Assembly (NCBI RefSeq): GCF_001570985.1
Contig: NZ_BCSS01000034.1
Location: 1-39,706, forward strand
Reading direction: 5' to 3'
Length of the DNA: 39,706 nucleotides
Source of the DNA: Janibacter limosus NBRC 16128
Lineage (GTDB): Bacteria > Actinomycetota > Actinomycetes > Actinomycetales > Dermatophilaceae
This document shows positions 1-8,309 of this stretch, in pieces (position 1 is the stretch's first letter; each line of letters starts with the position of its first letter). Under the pieces are notes generated by a model, which was not told the DNA's origin, ran no database searches, and saw only the letters and a list, made by a program, of their open reading frames with translations. Both the position numbers and the translations under genes were made by a program.

Positions 1-91
1 GGGTCGACCGCGGGGCGGGTGCCGGCGACCCGCAGGTGCGGCCGCGACGGCTCCCGGGCGTCGCGGCCGACTGCTGGTGAGGGCGCGGGTG

Positions 92-538
92 TCATGCGAT
101 GGTCCCGCGTTCGGTGGCGGTGGCAGCGTGGTCCGGGGTCGCCAGGACGTAGAGGGACAAGGCCGCCACGAGGAGGCCGAAGTCGCGCAAGGCCACGTCG
201 TAGAAGCCGCCGTAGGTCAGCAGGTTGACGATGATGCCGATCAGCCATGCGGAGACGAGCAGGGCTCCCCAGCGCGGACGGGTGGCGACGACGATGCCGG
301 CGACGATCTCGATGACGCCGACGATGTACATCGCCTGCTGGGCGTCACCGGGGACGATGCCGTCGATCCACGGGGCGAGGTACGAGGGCCAGTCGGTGAG
401 GACATTGGCGAACTTGTCGAGTCCGAAGACGATCGGCGCGATGGTGAAGACCGTGCGCAGCAGGAGGAAGGCGCGCTCCGCTCCCTTCGATGAGGTGGCG
501 TGCGTGGACGGGGACTGGTGTGCGGCTGTGGTGCTCAT
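92..538 (-). CDS. DoxX family membrane protein
   Basis: A 148-residue integral membrane protein of the DoxX type. Hydrophobic segments lie at about residues 25-45, 65-85, 92-112 and 117-135, and there is a short polar tail. The start at 538 is chosen because AGAAGGAG stands just before it; an in-frame upstream start at 610 has no such site and would run through the promoter. DoxX proteins sit in the cytoplasmic membrane and some take part in redox or thiosulfate-related stress responses; the exact role here is not visible. It is divergent from a SufR-like cysteine regulator, which probably controls it. Confidence is high for family, low for function. Confidence 0.85.
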   Translation of the reverse strand: MSTTAAHQSPSTHATSSKGAERAFLLLRTVFTIAPIVFGLDKFANVLTDWPSYLAPWIDGIVPGDAQQAMYIVGVIEIVAGIVVATRPRWGALLVSAWLIGIIVNLLTYGGFYDVALRDFGLLVAALSLYVLATPDHAATATERGTIA

Positions 539-550
539 GACGAGGCTCCT

Positions 551-618
551 TCTAAACAAGATGTATTTTGATTTTAGACCCGTCACCAACTCTTGTGTCA
601 ATGAATTCATGTTTTAGA
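551..618. promoter_or_regulatory. Divergent regulatory region of doxX and SufR-like gene, with repeated TTTAGA and a palindrome
   Basis: This AT-rich spacer in a GC-rich setting contains TCTAAA at 551-556 and TTTAGA at 573-578 as an inverted pair, a third TTTAGA at 613-618, and the perfect palindrome ATGAATTCAT at 601-610. The clustering suggests binding sites for the adjacent winged-helix regulator, but I infer this from position and symmetry only. Confidence 0.45.
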
Positions 619-626
619 GTGGAGTC

Positions 627-1301
627 ATGGACCTCCGCACCCTCGCCTCCGGCATCGGCTCGCTGTCCGACGACACCCGCCGCGAGCTCTACGACTACGT
701 CGTGGGCCGGGGCGAACCGGTCAGCAGGGAGGAGGCCGCCACCGCCACCGGGATACGCGCCCACAAGGCCAACTTCCACCTCGACCGCCTCGTCGAGGAG
801 GGGCTGCTCGAGGTCGAGTACCGCCGGCTCACCGGGCGCACCGGTCCGGGCGCCGGTCGCCCGAGCAAGCTCTATCGCCGGGCCGAGCAGGAGTTCTCCC
901 TCTCGCTGCCCCCGCGCCGCTACGACCTGGTCGGCGACATCCTCGCGGCATCGGTGACCCGGGCGAGCGCGGGCGAGCCCCTCGACGGCGCATTGCAGGA
1001 GTCGGCCCGCGACCGGGGCATGGAGACGGGTCGAGCGGCCTCCCGCCACGAGCAGGCAAGCATCGAGGACCTCACCACGGCCCTCGCCGGACAGGGATAC
1101 GAACCCAGCGACGAGGCCGGCGTGGTCGAGCTGCACAACTGCCCCTTCGACGCCCTCGCCGGCAAGCACCGCGCCCTCGTGTGCGGACTCAACGAGTCCT
1201 ATGTGCAGGGCGTGGCCGATGGCCTGGGCTGCACCGACGCGGACGCGCGCCTCGAGCCGGGCGAGGGCCGGTGCTGCGTGCGGGTGCACCGACGGGAGTA
1301 G
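627..1301 (+). CDS. SufR-like winged-helix regulator with C-terminal cysteines
   Basis: A 224-residue regulator with an N-terminal winged helix (about residues 8-90; dimerising region after that) and a C-terminal region carrying C172, C186, C202, C216 and C217. In the SufR branch of ArsR-like proteins, C-terminal cysteines hold an Fe-S cluster that senses oxidative stress or iron state; the pattern CPF followed by CGLN and a late CC pair resembles that arrangement. GGAG precedes the start. It is divergent from doxX rather than being beside suf genes, so it is probably a DoxX-specific redox repressor. The Fe-S claim is inference from the cysteines. Confidence 0.75.
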   Translation: MDLRTLASGIGSLSDDTRRELYDYVVGRGEPVSREEAATATGIRAHKANFHLDRLVEEGLLEVEYRRLTGRTGPGAGRPSKLYRRAEQEFSLSLPPRRYDLVGDILAASVTRASAGEPLDGALQESARDRGMETGRAASRHEQASIEDLTTALAGQGYEPSDEAGVVELHNCPFDALAGKHRALVCGLNESYVQGVADGLGCTDADARLEPGEGRCCVRVHRRE

Positions 1302-1323
1302 CAGCCCACCCGCCAGCTCTGGA

Positions 1324-1339
1324 CGTGACGGCCGTCACG
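1324..1339. promoter_or_regulatory. Perfect 16-nt palindrome fitting the Crp/GlxR consensus
   Basis: CGTGACGGCCGTCACG is a perfect inverted repeat that contains GTGA-N6-TCAC, the core consensus of Crp/GlxR-type regulators. It lies 15 nt before the acyl-CoA ligase start, where a bound protein would block or tune transcription. Confidence 0.5.
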
Positions 1340-1354
1340 CAGTTGTATGGGCCC

Positions 1355-3004
1355 ATGCAGAGCTCGATGCAGGACTACCAGCTGACCATCGCCTCCCTCA
1401 TGCGCCACGGCACGCAGGTGCATCCCGACTCCGAAGTCGTCACGGCCACGACCGACGGGAGCCGGTCGATCACCTACGGCGAGCTCGGCGGGCGGGTGGC
1501 CCGGCTGGCCGGCGGTCTGCGCTCGCTCGGCATCACGGGTGACGACCGGGTCGCGACCTTCCAGTGGAACAACCAGGAGCACCTCGAGGCCTACCTGGCG
1601 ATCCCCGCGATGGGCGCCGTCCTGCACACCCTCAACATCCGGCTCTTCCCCGAGCAGCTGATCTATGTCGCCAACCACGCCGAGGACAAGGTCGTCATCG
1701 TCGACGACTCCCTCGTGGGGCTGCTCGCGGCCCAGCTGCCACACCTCGACACCGTGACCCATGTGCTCGTCGCTGGTCCCGACGCTGCGAGCGCCAACCT
1801 GGACTCCCTTCGCTCCAGCGGCAAGGAGGTCCTGCTCTACGAGGACCTGCTGGCGCAGCAGGAGGAGACCTTCGACTGGCCCGAGGTGGACGAGCGGGAC
1901 GCGGCGGCCATGTGCTACACGAGCGGGACGACCGGTAACCCGAAGGGGGTCGTCTACAGCCACCGTTCGGCCTACCTGCACTCGATGGCGGCCTGCACGG
2001 GCAATGTCGCGGGGCTGACCTTCGCCGACCGGGTGCTGCCGATCGTGCCGATGTTCCACGCCAACGCGTGGGGTCTGGCCTACGCAGCGATCATGAGCGG
2101 CGCCTCGCTGTGCATGCCCGACCGGTGGCTGCAGGCCGAGCCGCTCGTCCGCTTCATCCGCGAGACCCGACCCACGATCTCGGGCGCGGTGCCGACGGTC
2201 TGGAACGACGTGCTCACCCACCTCGACGACCACCCGGATCTGCAGCTGGACTCGCTGCGACGGATCCTGTGCGGCGGGTCCGCCGTGCCCGTCGCCTTGA
2301 TGAAGGCCCTGCGCGAGCGGCACGGGCTCGACATGGTCCAGGCGTGGGGGATGACCGAGACCTCGCCGGTCGCCTCCGTGGCCAACGTGCCGCTCGGTGC
2401 GGATGGCGAGGAGGAGTGGCGCTACAAGGGTTCGGCCGGTCGGCTCCTGTGTGGCGTCGAGGGTCGGATCGTCGGTGACGACGGCAGCGTCCTGCCGCGC
2501 GACGGTGTGGCCGTCGGCGAGCTCGAGGTCCGCGGGCCGTGGGTCACCGCGGGCTACTACCTGGCCGACGACGACGCCGAGTCCGAGGCGAAGTTCGACA
2601 ACGGCTGGCTGCGTACGGGCGACGTGGGCAACCTCGACGAGCGCGGCTACATCACGCTCACCGACCGGGCCAAGGACGTCATCAAGTCCGGAGGCGAGTG
2701 GATCTCGTCGGTCGACCTCGAAAACGCACTCATGGGGCACCCGGCCGTGCTCGAGGCAGCGGTCGTCGGGATCCCGGACGAAAAATGGCAGGAGCGCCCC
2801 CTCGCCAGCATCGTCGTACGCGAGAGTGCGAGCGTCACCGCGGGTGAGCTGCGGGAGTTCCTGTCCGCCGACTTCGCGAAGTGGCAGCTTCCCGACGCCT
2901 TTGCCTTCATCGACCAGGTGCCGCGCACGTCCGTCGGCAAGTTCGACAAAAAGGTGCTGCGGCAGCGATACCGCGAGGGGAACCTGAGCGTGGAGCAGCC
3001 CTGA
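1355..3004 (+). CDS. Long-chain fatty-acid-CoA ligase (AMP-forming)
   Basis: A 549-residue member of the ANL adenylating family, which activates a carboxylate with ATP to an acyl-AMP and then forms the CoA thioester. The phosphate-binding motif YTSGTTGNPKG is at about 188-198, an MTETSP core motif follows, the GWLRTGD motif and hinge region are near residue 415, and the C-terminal catalytic lysine is K529 in SVGKFDK. The length is normal. The start MQSSMQDYQLT is chosen because the family begins this way; the frame is open further upstream into the SufR-like gene but without family similarity. The likely substrate is a medium or long fatty acid, not provable from sequence. A Crp-like palindrome lies just upstream. 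Confidence 0.9.
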   Translation: MQSSMQDYQLTIASLMRHGTQVHPDSEVVTATTDGSRSITYGELGGRVARLAGGLRSLGITGDDRVATFQWNNQEHLEAYLAIPAMGAVLHTLNIRLFPEQLIYVANHAEDKVVIVDDSLVGLLAAQLPHLDTVTHVLVAGPDAASANLDSLRSSGKEVLLYEDLLAQQEETFDWPEVDERDAAAMCYTSGTTGNPKGVVYSHRSAYLHSMAACTGNVAGLTFADRVLPIVPMFHANAWGLAYAAIMSGASLCMPDRWLQAEPLVRFIRETRPTISGAVPTVWNDVLTHLDDHPDLQLDSLRRILCGGSAVPVALMKALRERHGLDMVQAWGMTETSPVASVANVPLGADGEEEWRYKGSAGRLLCGVEGRIVGDDGSVLPRDGVAVGELEVRGPWVTAGYYLADDDAESEAKFDNGWLRTGDVGNLDERGYITLTDRAKDVIKSGGEWISSVDLENALMGHPAVLEAAVVGIPDEKWQERPLASIVVRESASVTAGELREFLSADFAKWQLPDAFAFIDQVPRTSVGKFDKKVLRQRYREGNLSVEQP

Positions 3005-3043
3005 GGCGCGGGCGCCCGCCATCCTGACGAGCGGTGCCCCGGG

Positions 3044-6000
3044 TCAGTCGTCGGGGTCGAGTAGCGCCCGGATGTCGGTCGAGGTGATCGCCCCCGACAG
3101 GGCTTCGCCCTCGTCGACGACCCGCTCGAAGAGGTCCCGCTTGCGTTCCTGCAGGGCCAGCACCTTGTCCTCGATCGTCCCGGTCGAGACGAGCCGGTAG
3201 ACCATGACCGGCCGGTCCTGACCGATGCGATGCACCCGGTCGATGGCCTGCGCCTCGGCCGCGGGGTTCCACCAGGGGTCGAGGATGAAGACGTAGTCGG
3301 CCTCGGTGAGCGTCAGCCCGACTCCGCCGGCCTTGAGGCTGATGAGGAAGGCGGTCTGCTCGCCCTGCTTGAAGCCGTCGATGACCTCGGGCCGGTCGGT
3401 CGTCGAGCCGTCGAGATAGCTGGTCGTGATGCCCTCGGCGGCGAGGCGATCGCGGACGAGGCCGAGGAATCCGGTGAACTGGCTGAAGACGAGGGCCCGA
3501 TGCCCCTCGACCGCCAGCTCGCGCAGGTGCTCCACGAGCACCTCGATCTTGGCCGAGGCGCCCTGACCCAGCAGGTCCGCGTCGACGAGCCCGGGGTCGA
3601 GGCTCAGCTGACGCAGCCGGGTGAGGGAGGCGAGGATCGCCACGCGGTTGCCGTCCGGGTCCTCCAGGAGGCCGAGCACTCGCTTGCGCTCGCGCTGCAG
3701 GTGGCGGTCGTAGACCCGGCGGTGGGTCGGCGTGAGGTCGACGGGCAGGACCTGGACCTGCTTGGGCGGCAGGTCGAGCGCCACCTGCTCCTTGGTGCGC
3801 CGCAGCATGAGCGGACGGATGCGACGACGTAGCCGATCGAGGAGCTCGGGCTGCGCCCCGGACTCGATGGGCTTGCGGTAGAGGTCGGCGAAGCGGTCGC
3901 GCCGCGGGTAGAGACCGGGCGCCGCGAGCGCGAAAAGGGACCACAGGTCCATCAGCGAGTTCTCCAGCGGAGTCCCCGTCACCGCCAGGACGAAGGGGGT
4001 GGACAGTCCCCGGAGCGCCTGGTGGGTCTTGGACCGGTCGTTCTTGACGAACTGCGCCTCGTCGAGGATCACCCCTCGCCACTCGACCTCGGTGAACTGG
4101 TCGGCGTCGATGCGCAGCACGGCGTAGGAGGTGACGACGAGGTGCGCCCCCTCGACGGACTCGCGCACCGTGCTCCCCCGCCGCTTGTGGGTGGATCCGA
4201 GGGTGCGCACGTCGAGGTCGGGGACGAATTTCGCCGCCTCGCTCGCCCAGGTGCCGACGACGCTCGTGGGGGCCACGACGAGGACCGGACGATCGAGGTC
4301 ACCCGCCGCGTGGGCCCGGGCGATCAGCGCGAGCGTCTGCACGGTCTTGCCCAGACCCATGTCGTCGGCGAGCACGCCGCCGAGGCTGGCGTCCCAGAGC
4401 GTCGTCAGCCAGTGGTACCCCTCGAGCTGGTAGGGGCGCAGGGTCGCTCCGAGGGACGTGGGCACCGGCGGCGCCGGCAGGACCTCGATCTCGCGGAGGG
4501 TCTCGACGCTGGTCCGCCACTCGTGCGCGCGGTCGATCTCGATGTCACCGAGGTCGGACAGCTCGTCCCAGAGGTCGACCTGATAGCGACTCAGACGAAC
4601 GTGGCCGGCCGCCGGCTCGGCGAGCTCCCGGGCCTCCTCGATGAGCGCCCGCAGGTCGGCGAGGACGGGGTGGTCGAGACGAAACCACTCGCCGGTCTCC
4701 AGGTGCATGAGCTCGTCGCCGCGCACGAGCGCCTCGAAGAGCGGCTCGAAGGGAACCTCGACATCACCGATGGTCACCGACACGTGCAGGTCCAGCCAGT
4801 CGGATCCGCCGGCTGCGTCGCTGGCACCGATCGCGATCTGCGGCTCGTCGACGAGCTCCTCGTAGACCGGCAGGTCGTCGTCGAGCTCGACGACCACGCG
4901 CGGATCGTCGTCGAGGCGCGGCACGACCTCGGTGAGCACGTGGACGGCGACGGTCCCGCGCAGGGTGAGCGTCGGTTGCAACCGCCACCGGGTGCTGCCC
5001 TGGACCCGCGTCGTGGCACCGGGGATGGCGTCGAGCGCCTCGATCCCCATGAGCAGCGCCTGCTCCCCCCGGGTGTCCCGTGGGGCACTGCCCCCCGCGC
5101 CGGCGCCCACGACGTGGCTGCGCGCTCCGACCGTGTAGATGAAGCCGAGCTCGAGCCGGACGCCGTGACCGGCTGCTCGCACGCGCAGGTGCAGTCGCGG
5201 TGGCTCCGGCTCGGGCAGGTCGACGCTGCCGTCCGACGAGATGACCGTCAGCCGCTCCCGTAGGCGTGGCAGATAGAGGGTGAGGAAGCGATCGACATCG
5301 CCCTCGGGGATCTCCAGCCCGCGGGGTCGGTCCACGAGATCGGCGACATCCGGGTCGAGCGGGGCGACGAAGGGGGTGAGCACCAGGACGCCCCCTCGGG
5401 TGACAGCCACACCGTGGCGCGGCCGTCCGATGAGCTGGATCTCCTCGAGATCGGGGCGCTGACCGCCATCGTCTGCCCCAGTGCCCTCGACGAGGGGCTG
5501 CAGGAGGAGCCCGTCGCCCGCGCGCACTATGTCGACGGCCACCTCGACGGGAGCGTCGTCGAGCAGCGCCGGCTCACCGGCCTCGCTGCCGACGAGAGCG
5601 ACACCCGCGTCACGCACGCGTCGCAGGAGTGGCCACACGTCCGGACCGAAGTCGTCGAGGTGCAGCGCCGTGGTCTCGACCCTGTAGTAGGCAGGCCCTC
5701 CGCCAGTGCTCCTGTCGTGCAGCTCGACCAGCGATGCGAGCATCGCGCGATGGCGCTCGAGGACCTGGCCACGACCGGGACTGCGCGCGGGCTGGCGCAC
5801 CGTGCTCCATGCGGTGTTCTTGGCCCAGTGCCCCGCCTTGGTGCGTTGGCTGGGGCGCAGACGGATCCGCGGCTCCCCGTGCCGACTCCAGGTGTCGCGG
5901 GGGGCGATGACACTCTCGACGATGAGCGCCAGGGGAGCTCCCTGGTCGAGCCGCTCGGGCATCGGGTCAGCGGTGAGGGTGGCCAGTGCCTCCTCCCACG

Positions 6001-6346
6001 AGGCAGTCACCGGCTCGTCGCCACCGAGGGCAGCGCGCACGGTGAGGATGACGGCCACGGCGTGCTTGCAGTCCGTGGCCACCGGGCAGCTGCAGCGCGC
6101 GCTCCACTCGAGGACATCGTCCTTGGGGTCGCTGTGCTGCGAGATGATCGTCTGGTAGCTCTGTGAGCCGGATCCGCGCACCTTGGCCACGACGACCCGG
6201 CCACGGTTGAGCGTCGCGATCTGGGTGACCATCTCTTGCTCCGCATAGGCGGAACCCCGCTGCAGGGAGCCGGCGTCGAGCGCCCCCTCGAGGCGCTCAT
6301 CCGTCAGCGTGCGCACCCATGTCGCGGAGGCAAGGTCCCAGACCAC
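3044..6346 (-). CDS. SWIM zinc-finger SNF2-family helicase
   Basis: An 1100-residue Swi2/Snf2 ATPase. Near the N-terminus a SWIM zinc finger (C85, C87, C93, H95) suggests DNA or protein binding; a long middle region of unclear fold follows. The motor has Walker A DDMGLGKT near residue 665, box II DEAQ near 761 (Q rather than H), VTGTPLENS, and C-terminal helicase motifs LKAGGVGLTLTEAD and DRVHRIGQD. Such proteins translocate on double-stranded DNA and remodel protein-DNA complexes; the bacterial role is usually unknown. It starts with GTG and is convergent with the acyl-CoA ligase, 39 nt apart. No helicase motif is missing. Confidence 0.9.
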   Translation of the reverse strand: MVWDLASATWVRTLTDERLEGALDAGSLQRGSAYAEQEMVTQIATLNRGRVVVAKVRGSGSQSYQTIISQHSDPKDDVLEWSARCSCPVATDCKHAVAVILTVRAALGGDEPVTASWEEALATLTADPMPERLDQGAPLALIVESVIAPRDTWSRHGEPRIRLRPSQRTKAGHWAKNTAWSTVRQPARSPGRGQVLERHRAMLASLVELHDRSTGGGPAYYRVETTALHLDDFGPDVWPLLRRVRDAGVALVGSEAGEPALLDDAPVEVAVDIVRAGDGLLLQPLVEGTGADDGGQRPDLEEIQLIGRPRHGVAVTRGGVLVLTPFVAPLDPDVADLVDRPRGLEIPEGDVDRFLTLYLPRLRERLTVISSDGSVDLPEPEPPRLHLRVRAAGHGVRLELGFIYTVGARSHVVGAGAGGSAPRDTRGEQALLMGIEALDAIPGATTRVQGSTRWRLQPTLTLRGTVAVHVLTEVVPRLDDDPRVVVELDDDLPVYEELVDEPQIAIGASDAAGGSDWLDLHVSVTIGDVEVPFEPLFEALVRGDELMHLETGEWFRLDHPVLADLRALIEEARELAEPAAGHVRLSRYQVDLWDELSDLGDIEIDRAHEWRTSVETLREIEVLPAPPVPTSLGATLRPYQLEGYHWLTTLWDASLGGVLADDMGLGKTVQTLALIARAHAAGDLDRPVLVVAPTSVVGTWASEAAKFVPDLDVRTLGSTHKRRGSTVRESVEGAHLVVTSYAVLRIDADQFTEVEWRGVILDEAQFVKNDRSKTHQALRGLSTPFVLAVTGTPLENSLMDLWSLFALAAPGLYPRRDRFADLYRKPIESGAQPELLDRLRRRIRPLMLRRTKEQVALDLPPKQVQVLPVDLTPTHRRVYDRHLQRERKRVLGLLEDPDGNRVAILASLTRLRQLSLDPGLVDADLLGQGASAKIEVLVEHLRELAVEGHRALVFSQFTGFLGLVRDRLAAEGITTSYLDGSTTDRPEVIDGFKQGEQTAFLISLKAGGVGLTLTEADYVFILDPWWNPAAEAQAIDRVHRIGQDRPVMVYRLVSTGTIEDKVLALQERKRDLFERVVDEGEALSGAITSTDIRALLDPDD

Positions 6347-6509
6347 GGCTCAGCTCGCGGGGGACGCAGGGGGCGGGATCGGCATGTCGTCCACCTTAGG
6401 CGCGGGAGGTGTCAGCCCCTGTGGAGACCCAGCGGCCTGTGGAGAGGAAGCCCACCACCTCGGACGCTGTGGACCAATCGGGGTCGGAGGTCAGCCCCAG
6501 CGACCCGCC

Positions 6510-7040
6510 TCAGCCGACCTGCTCGTTCATCGACGGGTGGCTCGAGCACTCGCTGCCGAAGCGGACGGTCGTCTTCAGGTCGTTGGTCCGGTACGACACG
6601 AAGAAGCCGGCGGCGGACTCCGCATTGATCCCGGACCCCTCCCGCACGGTGTTGCCGGGTCTGTAGTTGGTGACCTCCATGCCCCTCGCCTTCAGCAGCG
6701 AGCTCATCCGCTTGATGTCAGCCGGGCCGTCGGTGGTGGGCCCGGACAGGAGCATCAGGAGGAGCTGGCGGCTGTCCGGGTCCGAGCTGCAGGCCTTGGG
6801 GTTGAACCAGTCCCGGTCGTCCGGGCTGAAGGGGGTCGTCCTGTCCAGATAGGTCCAGTCGCCACCCGCGGCCTCGGTGATCTCGCCGATCTGGGTGTAG
6901 AAGTCCTCGCGGACGATTTCACCATCCTTCTGGCTGGTCGACGGGGACGGGCTGCCGCTCATGACAGGGCCCAGGCCACAGGCCGCCAGCGACAGGGCCG
7001 CGGCGAGACCGACCAGTGCACGGGTGAATCGCGCCGTCAT
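6510..7040 (-). CDS. Putative lipoprotein
   Basis: A 176-residue secreted protein. The start at 7040 gives a signal peptide MTARFTRALVGLAAALSLAAC whose lipobox LAAC marks lipidation, so the mature protein should be anchored to the outer face of the membrane. It is followed by a Ser/Pro-rich spacer, and the remainder is a compact domain with no family I recognise. Its start codon overlaps the stop of the upstream DinB/MDMPI-like gene (ATGA), so the two are translationally coupled. A start at 7094 would put a non-signal leader ahead of the lipobox and is less likely. Confidence 0.7.
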   Translation of the reverse strand: MTARFTRALVGLAAALSLAACGLGPVMSGSPSPSTSQKDGEIVREDFYTQIGEITEAAGGDWTYLDRTTPFSPDDRDWFNPKACSSDPDSRQLLLMLLSGPTTDGPADIKRMSSLLKARGMEVTNYRPGNTVREGSGINAESAAGFFVSYRTNDLKTTVRFGSECSSHPSMNEQVG

Positions 7041-7663
7041 CCCCACGCCCCCGCGTCCCACCCCGGGTCCACCGACCCGCGGCCGGCGACCCACGCCATG
7101 AGGCTGCGCTGGTCCTGCTCGCTCAAGCGCTCCGGGAGGGTCGTGAGCAGGACGCGCACGTCCCAGTCGACGTAGTCCTGCGGCCAGTCAGCCGCCCTGT
7201 ACGACAGACCGAGGTCGACGTGGTGCATCTCGACCTCCCGCAGGCGGTGCGCCGGGCAGGCGGTGACGGGGTAGGCCTCGCCGCCAAGGAGATCGCCGTG
7301 CGGCCAGCCCGCGGCGTCGGCCGTCTCGAAGAGCTCCAGGAGCCGCGCCTGACTCGAGCGCAGATCCGCCAGGACCTCGACCGCTGGCCGGTGGGCACCC
7401 CCTTCGATCTCGTCTCGACGCTGCTGCGCGCCCCCGGCGTACTTGCCCAACGACTCACCCCGCAGGGCGCCCTCCACCCGACGGGCGTGCCCGTCCGCGT
7501 TGCTGGCGAGGTGGGTCAGGACGTGACCGACGCTCCATCCGGGCAGGAGGCTGGGTGCGCGCAGGTCCTCGTCGGCGAGCGCGGCGGCAGTCACTGCGAG
7601 GCGCGCCTCCGCTGCGCGGCACAGCGAGAGGGCGCGGGCAGGGTCCTGCGAGAGGTCGATCAT
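7037..7663 (-). CDS. Maleylpyruvate-isomerase-like mycothiol-dependent protein (DinB fold)
   Basis: A 208-residue protein of the DinB/MDMPI superfamily. The N-terminal part carries PGWSVGHVLTHLA and a later helix carries EVEMHHVDLG; in this superfamily such histidines bind a divalent metal and the enzyme uses mycothiol as thiol cofactor. Mycothiol is the main actinobacterial low-molecular-weight thiol, which fits the host. The start at 7663 is preferred because the region upstream of MIDLSQDPA is not conserved-looking. It overlaps the downstream lipoprotein gene by 4 nt. The substrate is unknown; a detoxifying thiol transferase is a reasonable guess. Confidence 0.75.
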   Translation of the reverse strand: MIDLSQDPARALSLCRAAEARLAVTAAALADEDLRAPSLLPGWSVGHVLTHLASNADGHARRVEGALRGESLGKYAGGAQQRRDEIEGGAHRPAVEVLADLRSSQARLLELFETADAAGWPHGDLLGGEAYPVTACPAHRLREVEMHHVDLGLSYRAADWPQDYVDWDVRVLLTTLPERLSEQDQRSLMAWVAGRGSVDPGWDAGAWG

Positions 7664-7733
7664 GGCGTACTTCCTGGATCGGGGACGGCTACCGGAGCCT
7701 AGACGCCCCATGGCCTCTGCGGGCGGTCCGCGC

Positions 7734-7739
7734 TAACCT
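7734..7739 (+). promoter_or_regulatory. Candidate -10 element TAACCT
   Basis: TAACCT, within GCTAACCTCG, lies 26 nt before the flavin-fold gene start. The same GCTA(A/G)CCTCG string precedes two other genes in this window (16883 and 21877), which supports a shared actinobacterial -10 style. Confidence 0.4.
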
Positions 7740-7765
7740 CGAAGGACCCTCGAGAGGCGGCACAG

Positions 7766-8221
7766 ATGAGTGCTTCACAGACAGTCCCAGAGCTGACGGC
7801 CGACGCGTGCTGGTCGTTGATGAGGTCGACCACGGTCGGCCGTCTCGCGGTCTGGGTGGACGACCACCCGGACATCTTCCCGCTCAACTTCGTCGTCGAT
7901 CATGGCACCGTCGTCTTCCGCACCGGTGAGGGGACCAAGGTGGCCGGGATCAGCGCGGCCCCCGTCGCACTGGAGGCCGACGGTCTCGACGAGGCCACCG
8001 GCGAGGCATGGAGCGTCGTCGTCCGGGGCCGCGCGCACTCGATCACCGAACAGGACGACGTCATGTACACGGCCGACCTCCCGCTGCACCCCTGGCACGA
8101 CGGGCGCAAGGATCGCTTCGTGCGCATCACTCCCGACGTCATCTCCGGCCGCCGGTTCGCCGTCGCGGACCCCAGCGTCTGGCGGACCGGCTTGGACCAC
8201 CGATCGGCTGCCACCGACTGA
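7766..8221 (+). CDS. Pyridoxamine 5'-phosphate oxidase-family flavin-binding protein
   Basis: A 151-residue split-barrel protein. The strand pattern starting with VGRLAVWVDDHPDIFPLNF and the segment VVFRTGEGTKV are typical of the small actinobacterial PNPOx-like group that binds FMN or F420 and reduces small molecules. The C-terminal IRITPDVISGRRF-like segment (FVRITPDVISG here) closes the barrel. It stands alone between a divergent mycothiol-type gene and a downstream esterase. The cofactor cannot be decided from sequence; function as a true PdxH is unlikely because the protein is too short. Confidence 0.75.
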   Translation: MSASQTVPELTADACWSLMRSTTVGRLAVWVDDHPDIFPLNFVVDHGTVVFRTGEGTKVAGISAAPVALEADGLDEATGEAWSVVVRGRAHSITEQDDVMYTADLPLHPWHDGRKDRFVRITPDVISGRRFAVADPSVWRTGLDHRSAATD

Positions 8222-8275
8222 CCCGCGAGGGCTGCGGCCCCGACGGTCGCTCCCCTCGCCGCGGTGCACTACATT

Positions 8276-8291
8276 GGTTGTCGTAACAACC
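8276..8291. promoter_or_regulatory. Inverted repeat GGTTGT-N4-ACAACC, possible MarR-type operator
   Basis: A 16-nt element with perfect 6-bp arms sits 18 nt before the esterase start. Its size and its position across the likely promoter fit MarR-family operators, which often control such esterases. No marR gene is in the immediate neighbourhood. Confidence 0.4.
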
Positions 8292-8309
8292 TTTAGCGAT
8301 CGGAACGTC

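Noticed and set aside
3008-3019. GCGGGCGCCCGC palindrome as terminator between ligase and helicase
   Set aside because: No loop and a 12-nt self-complementary GC string is common at this base composition.
1199-3022. 607-codon open frame antisense to the acyl-CoA ligase
   Set aside because: It mirrors the high-GC codon bias of the real gene, has no family motifs and runs through it in full.
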